Origin: Polyangiaceae bacterium
GTDB taxonomy: Bacteria > Myxococcota_A > Polyangia > Polyangiales > Polyangiaceae
DNA: 34,594 nt
NCBI GenBank assembly: GCA_025453595.1
Contig: JALOQB010000020.1
Span: 1-34,594, forward strand
Reading direction: 5' to 3'
The notes under the pieces are model-generated. The model made no database searches. It was not told the origin of the DNA and saw only the letters and a list, made by a program, of their open reading frames with translations. The translations under genes were made by a program, and so were the position numbers. Position 1 is the stretch's first letter; every line of letters begins with the position of its first letter. This document shows positions 31,571 through 34,594 of this stretch, one piece after another.

Positions 31571-32425
31571 ATGCCATTGAAGCAAATCGTGCTGGATTTT
31601 GACGGAACCTTCACCGACCTGTCCATCGAATCCCGACCTTTTGTTCCGGCCTTCCGGGCCGCCATCGCCGACCTGCTGGGCCGCGATATCGGCCCCCGCT
31701 GGCAGGAAATCGAGGCAAAAATCCGGGCCAACCCGTCGAACTACGGCTGGACCTTCCAGGGCAAGGTGGTCGCCCCCTCCCTCGCCGATCCTTACCTGCT
31801 CGGCACCGCCATCAGCCAGGAGCTCATCGACGAGGCCGGTGTATTGAAGATCCCTACGCTACGCACGGCCATCAGCCAGGCGCTCTACAGCCACGCTTAT
31901 GCCTCCACGGAGACGGGGTTCAAGCCCTCCGCCCGTGCCTGCCTGGAGGGGCTCCTGGCGACCGGGGTCCCCTGCGCGATCGTCACCAACTCGGACACGC
32001 GGGTGGTGCAGGCCAAGATCGACGCCCTCGCCCCCTCCGGGCGCGAGCGGCTGGTGGTGCGCGGGGAGGCCCGGAAGTTCTGGATCACCGACCCCGCCGA
32101 CGGAACCTGGCCGGCCTCGGTGGGGGAGACCGAGCGCTCCCCCGAGCTCCCCAGGGCCATCTTTCTGCGGCGCGGCAAGTATCTCGACGTGCTCCGGGAG
32201 CTCACCAGCGACGGCATCTCTTTTGACGAGCTCCTGGTGGTGGGCGACATCTACGAGCTGGACCTGGCGCTCCCGGCGGCCCTGGGCTGCCAGATCGGCC
32301 TGGTGGTGGGCGCGGGGACCCAGCCCTACGAGCAGGAGCGCGTCCGGGCCCACGGGGGGCGGTTGCTCGCCGACATCGCCGAGGCGGTCCCCTTCGCCCG
32401 GGACCTCCTCGCTTCGCCCCGCTGA
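31571..32425 (+). CDS. HAD-superfamily phosphatase-like hydrolase
   Basis: 284 residues from ATG 31571; an upstream start at 31508 would overlap the divergent promoter. Motif I is DFDGTFTD near the N-terminus (both nucleophilic and acid/base Asp present), motif II is IVTNSDT, the conserved Lys is likely in RRGKYLDVL, and motif III is VVGDIYELDLALP. All four HAD elements are therefore visible, so it should be an active phosphatase or related phosphotransferase. A loop of about 40 residues between motif II and the Lys (ARKFWITDPADGTWPASVG) is longer than usual. It stands alone and ends 9 bases before the convergent TldE gene. The substrate is unknown. Confidence 0.85.
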   Translation: MPLKQIVLDFDGTFTDLSIESRPFVPAFRAAIADLLGRDIGPRWQEIEAKIRANPSNYGWTFQGKVVAPSLADPYLLGTAISQELIDEAGVLKIPTLRTAISQALYSHAYASTETGFKPSARACLEGLLATGVPCAIVTNSDTRVVQAKIDALAPSGRERLVVRGEARKFWITDPADGTWPASVGETERSPELPRAIFLRRGKYLDVLRELTSDGISFDELLVVGDIYELDLALPAALGCQIGLVVGAGTQPYEQERVRAHGGRLLADIAEAVPFARDLLASPR

Positions 32426-32434
32426 AGGGGCCCG

Positions 32435-33757
32435 TCACAGGGTCAAGGTCAGGCCGTCGATGAGCGCACCAGGCAGGCGAACGCTGGTGGTCTGGCGCTC
32501 CCCGTAGGTGGTCGGATCCGGGAAGAATTCCCGGGCGCAGGTCAGCGCTTCGAGGCGGTCTCCCAGCAGGTCGTAGAGGCTATCGTCGAAGCGCATCACC
32601 GGGGTCGGCGCCACCAGCTCGCCGTTCTCGACCCAGAAGGTGGCGAAGCGGGTCATCCCCGTCATGCGGCCCGCGTTCCGGTCCGAATAGTTGAGGTACC
32701 AGAGGTTGCTGATCCAGAGACCGGTGCCCAGCTCGCGAAGGATCCGCTCGTCGGCGAGGCCACCGCCGGCCATGTCGAGGGATTCGGGGGTCTCGGCGGC
32801 GCCGGCGCCGTTGGTGGTGAGGCCGTATTCCCTGGCGCTGCGCGGCGAGATGAGGGGGGACACCAGGGAGCCCTGGTGCACGAGGGCGATCTGGGCAGGC
32901 CGGGGGAAGCCCTCGGCCTGGAAGGCAGGGGCCAGGCCCTCGGCGGTGTTCTCCTGGAGGGTGATCAGGGGGGAGAGGGCGCGCTCCTTCTCGTGGAGGC
33001 GCACCAGGGGGCTCTGGCGCGTCTTGAGGGCCTTGACCGAGAAGCCCCCCCAGGAGAGAAGCCCCAAGATCTCGGCCACCGCGGCCGGGGCCAGGTAGGC
33101 CCGGTAGCGCCCGGGGGAGAGGGCGCGGCGCGGGCGCTCCAGCAGGGGGAGGCGCTGGCGCGCGTCGTCGAGGAGGGAGCGGAGGGCGGTGGGGTCCCAG
33201 GAGAAACCGGCCCGGCTGCTCTTGATGGCGAGGTCATCGCGGAGGTAAACGCTGCTATCGAGCAGGAAGCTGGTGGCCTCGTGCCAGTGGCGGTGCCCGA
33301 GCGAGGACGAGAAGCCCCGGAACATCGGCCCGGACGCGAGCAACCCGACCAGGTCGAGGCCCGCGCTGGCATCGACCACCTCGGCGCTCATCTGCTCCGC
33401 GGAGGGCAGCTGCGCGCTGCGCACCGAGCGCGAGGTGCCTGGCCCCGGGTGGACGAGCAGGTGCGGGTCTTCCGGCAGATCGCCGAGGGTCTCCCGCAGG
33501 GACGCCAGGGCCCCCTGGAGCGCATGCAGATCGGTCGCCAGGTCAAAGGAGAGGCCCTGCTCGAAGGTGGCCTGGCGGCCCCGGGCGATGAGCTGGAGCC
33601 GCACCGAGGCCTGGGACACGGCCCCCGCCTGCCGGATCTTCCCGCGGTTGAAGCGGACGAAATCCGAGTGCTCTCCGGACAGCCAGCACAGCAGCAGCTC
33701 GTCCCCCTCGCAGAGCCCCTGGAGGGTGCCGGTCAGCTGGAAAAAATAGGCATCCAT
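32435..33757 (-). CDS. tldE: TldE/PmbA-type protease subunit
   Basis: 440 residues from ATG 33757, which overlaps the TldD stop (TGATG). A longer in-frame start at 34036 would add an Arg-rich shadow of the TldD gene and is rejected. The fold marks are ISPRSAREYGLTTNGAGA, MAGGG and LWISNLWYLNYSDRNAGRMTGMTRFATFWVENGELV, the conserved C-terminal region of TldD/PmbA proteins, in which the metal-binding HExxxH is absent. Known TldD-TldE heterodimers unfold and degrade peptides, including removal of leaders from modified peptides; TldE is the noncatalytic half. The pair is translationally coupled. It lies about 27 kb from the radical SAM genes, so a link to them is only speculation. Confidence 0.85.
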   Translation of the reverse strand: MDAYFFQLTGTLQGLCEGDELLLCWLSGEHSDFVRFNRGKIRQAGAVSQASVRLQLIARGRQATFEQGLSFDLATDLHALQGALASLRETLGDLPEDPHLLVHPGPGTSRSVRSAQLPSAEQMSAEVVDASAGLDLVGLLASGPMFRGFSSSLGHRHWHEATSFLLDSSVYLRDDLAIKSSRAGFSWDPTALRSLLDDARQRLPLLERPRRALSPGRYRAYLAPAAVAEILGLLSWGGFSVKALKTRQSPLVRLHEKERALSPLITLQENTAEGLAPAFQAEGFPRPAQIALVHQGSLVSPLISPRSAREYGLTTNGAGAAETPESLDMAGGGLADERILRELGTGLWISNLWYLNYSDRNAGRMTGMTRFATFWVENGELVAPTPVMRFDDSLYDLLGDRLEALTCAREFFPDPTTYGERQTTSVRLPGALIDGLTLTL

Positions 33758-34594
33758 CACGCTTCTCCTCCGAAGACCTCGACCTCGCGGAACAGGCACG
33801 CTGGCGACGCGTGGCCCACCCGGATCACCTGCGACGGCTCGCCCTTGCCGCAGAAAGGGGTGCCATGGATCTCGAAGGTGCTGCTGTCCCCCACGGCGGC
33901 GAGGTTGCGCCAGAAGGTCGCGGAGATGCCCCGGTAATTGGGGTTCCGGACGACGGCGCCGAGGCGCCCCTCCTCGATGAGCTGGCCCCACTCGCACCCG
34001 AACTGGAACTTGTTCCGCGAGTCGTCGATGGACCACGACGTGTTCGTCCGCATCAGCACGCCGCGCTCCACCGAGGCGATCATGTCCTGCAGCGAGCTCG
34101 CCCCGGGCTCGATGTTGAGGTTCGACATCCGGTCGATGGGGGGGCGATTCCAGCTGGAGGCGCGGGCCGTGGCCACGCCCACCCCCAGCAGCCGCTGCTG
34201 CGACAGCGCGCCGCCCAGGGGCCGCTCCAGGATGCCTCGCCGGATCAGGTACGCCTTCTCGGCCGGGCTCCCCTCGTCGTCGAACGAGAAGGACGCGAGC
34301 TCCCCGGGCAGGGTGGGGTCATAGGTGACATCAAGCAGCTCGGAGCCGTAGCGGTAGGTGCCGAACATCTCCTCGGTGACAAAGCTGGTGCCGGCGTAAT
34401 TGCGCTCATCCCCCAGGATGCGGTCCAGCTCCAGCGGGTGGCCGATGGACTCGTGAATCTGCAGCATCATCTGGTCCGGCATCAGCAGCAGGCTCATGGT
34501 GCCGGAGGGGCACCGCGGCGCCGCGAGCAGCGTCAGCGCCTCCTCGGCCACCCGCCGCCCGGCCCCGTGGAACGCCGCCTGCTCCAGCAGCTCT
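33757..34594 (-). CDS. tldD: TldD-type metalloprotease subunit (5' end outside window)
   Basis: About 279 C-terminal residues are visible and the frame continues open to the right edge, so the N-terminus is missing; a GTG at 34551 is internal. The catalytic motif reads HESIGHPLELD, matching the HExxxH zinc site of TldD. Further marks are SFDDEGSPAEKAYLIRRGILERPL and, near the end, GTPFCGKGEPSQVIRVGHASPACLFR, both family features. E. coli TldD has about 480 residues, so roughly 200 residues should lie outside. It forms the active subunit with the downstream TldE, to which it is coupled by a TGATG overlap. Confidence 0.88.
   Translation of the reverse strand, partial: ELLEQAAFHGAGRRVAEEALTLLAAPRCPSGTMSLLLMPDQMMLQIHESIGHPLELDRILGDERNYAGTSFVTEEMFGTYRYGSELLDVTYDPTLPGELASFSFDDEGSPAEKAYLIRRGILERPLGGALSQQRLLGVGVATARASSWNRPPIDRMSNLNIEPGASSLQDMIASVERGVLMRTNTSWSIDDSRNKFQFGCEWGQLIEEGRLGAVVRNPNYRGISATFWRNLAAVGDSSTFEIHGTPFCGKGEPSQVIRVGHASPACLFREVEVFGGEA

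Noticed and set aside
1..34594. CRISPR arrays, tRNA or rRNA genes, transposases or phage integrases
   Set aside because: None seen on either strand by motif reading; the repeats found are coding linkers or a single pair of 16-base copies.

Overview
The window is a gene-dense, very GC-rich stretch with little intergenic DNA and no RNA genes, insertion sequences, CRISPR arrays or phage genes that I could see. It looks like a chromosome of the phylum Myxococcota, most likely a Polyangiales-type myxobacterium. The clues are a secreted protein with a MYXO-CTERM-like tail, an IgGFc-binding-like lipoprotein with a Cys-rich neck, several lipoproteins with long Gly/Ser linkers, and a multihaem/DUF1501 export pair. 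The species cannot be fixed from sequence alone.

Layout. (1) Bases 1-5511, minus strand: a tightly coupled run of a SPASM radical SAM protein, a radical SAM protein fused to a PCMT-type methyltransferase, an MlaE-family permease, and a lipoprotein cut by the left edge. (2) Bases 5582-8604, plus strand: an exported barrel-like protein whose frame runs deep into the next gene, an SDR resembling chlorophyll b reductase, and a membrane fatty-acid-hydroxylase/sterol-desaturase protein. (3) Bases 8586-10844, minus strand: an exported lipoprotein with discoidin-like regions and a complete class I glutamine-amidotransferase triad. (4) Bases 10981-14741, plus strand: a c-type cytochrome-like lipoprotein and a Tat-exported DUF1501 protein. 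(5) Bases 14790-16886: an orphan E2-like acyltransferase lacking the catalytic His, and divergently a membrane M28 peptidase.

(6) Bases 17009-27119, plus strand: an envelope polysaccharide locus of nine genes. It has two multi-pass GT-C-like proteins, a Wzz/PCP-type chain-length protein with a dead kinase domain, a polyprenyl-phosphate sugar-1-phosphate transferase, a membrane-anchored nucleotidyltransferase-like/left-handed-helix protein, a CysE-like acetyltransferase, a GT4 glycosyltransferase, a WecG/TagA/CpsF glycosyltransferase carrying a leftover piece of a second sugar transferase, and a zinc-ribbon methyltransferase. The last seven are nearly all joined by ATGA-type overlaps, so they probably act together to start, extend, decorate and measure one glycan. 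No flippase, polymerase or outer-membrane exporter is visible, so the locus is incomplete here or continues elsewhere.

(7) Bases 27130-31479, minus strand: a secreted glucose/sorbosone-dehydrogenase-like lipoprotein, a DUF202 membrane protein and a beta-helix protein with a MYXO-CTERM-like tail. The first and last share Gly-rich linkers built around a palindromic 15-base codon block. (8) Bases 31571-32425: a HAD phosphatase. (9) Bases 32435-34594, minus strand: a TldE/TldD protease pair, with TldD cut by the right edge.

The parts most likely to be new are the radical SAM-PCMT fusion operon, the exported amidotransferase-like lipoprotein, and the sugar-transferase remnant fused to a WecG-type enzyme.
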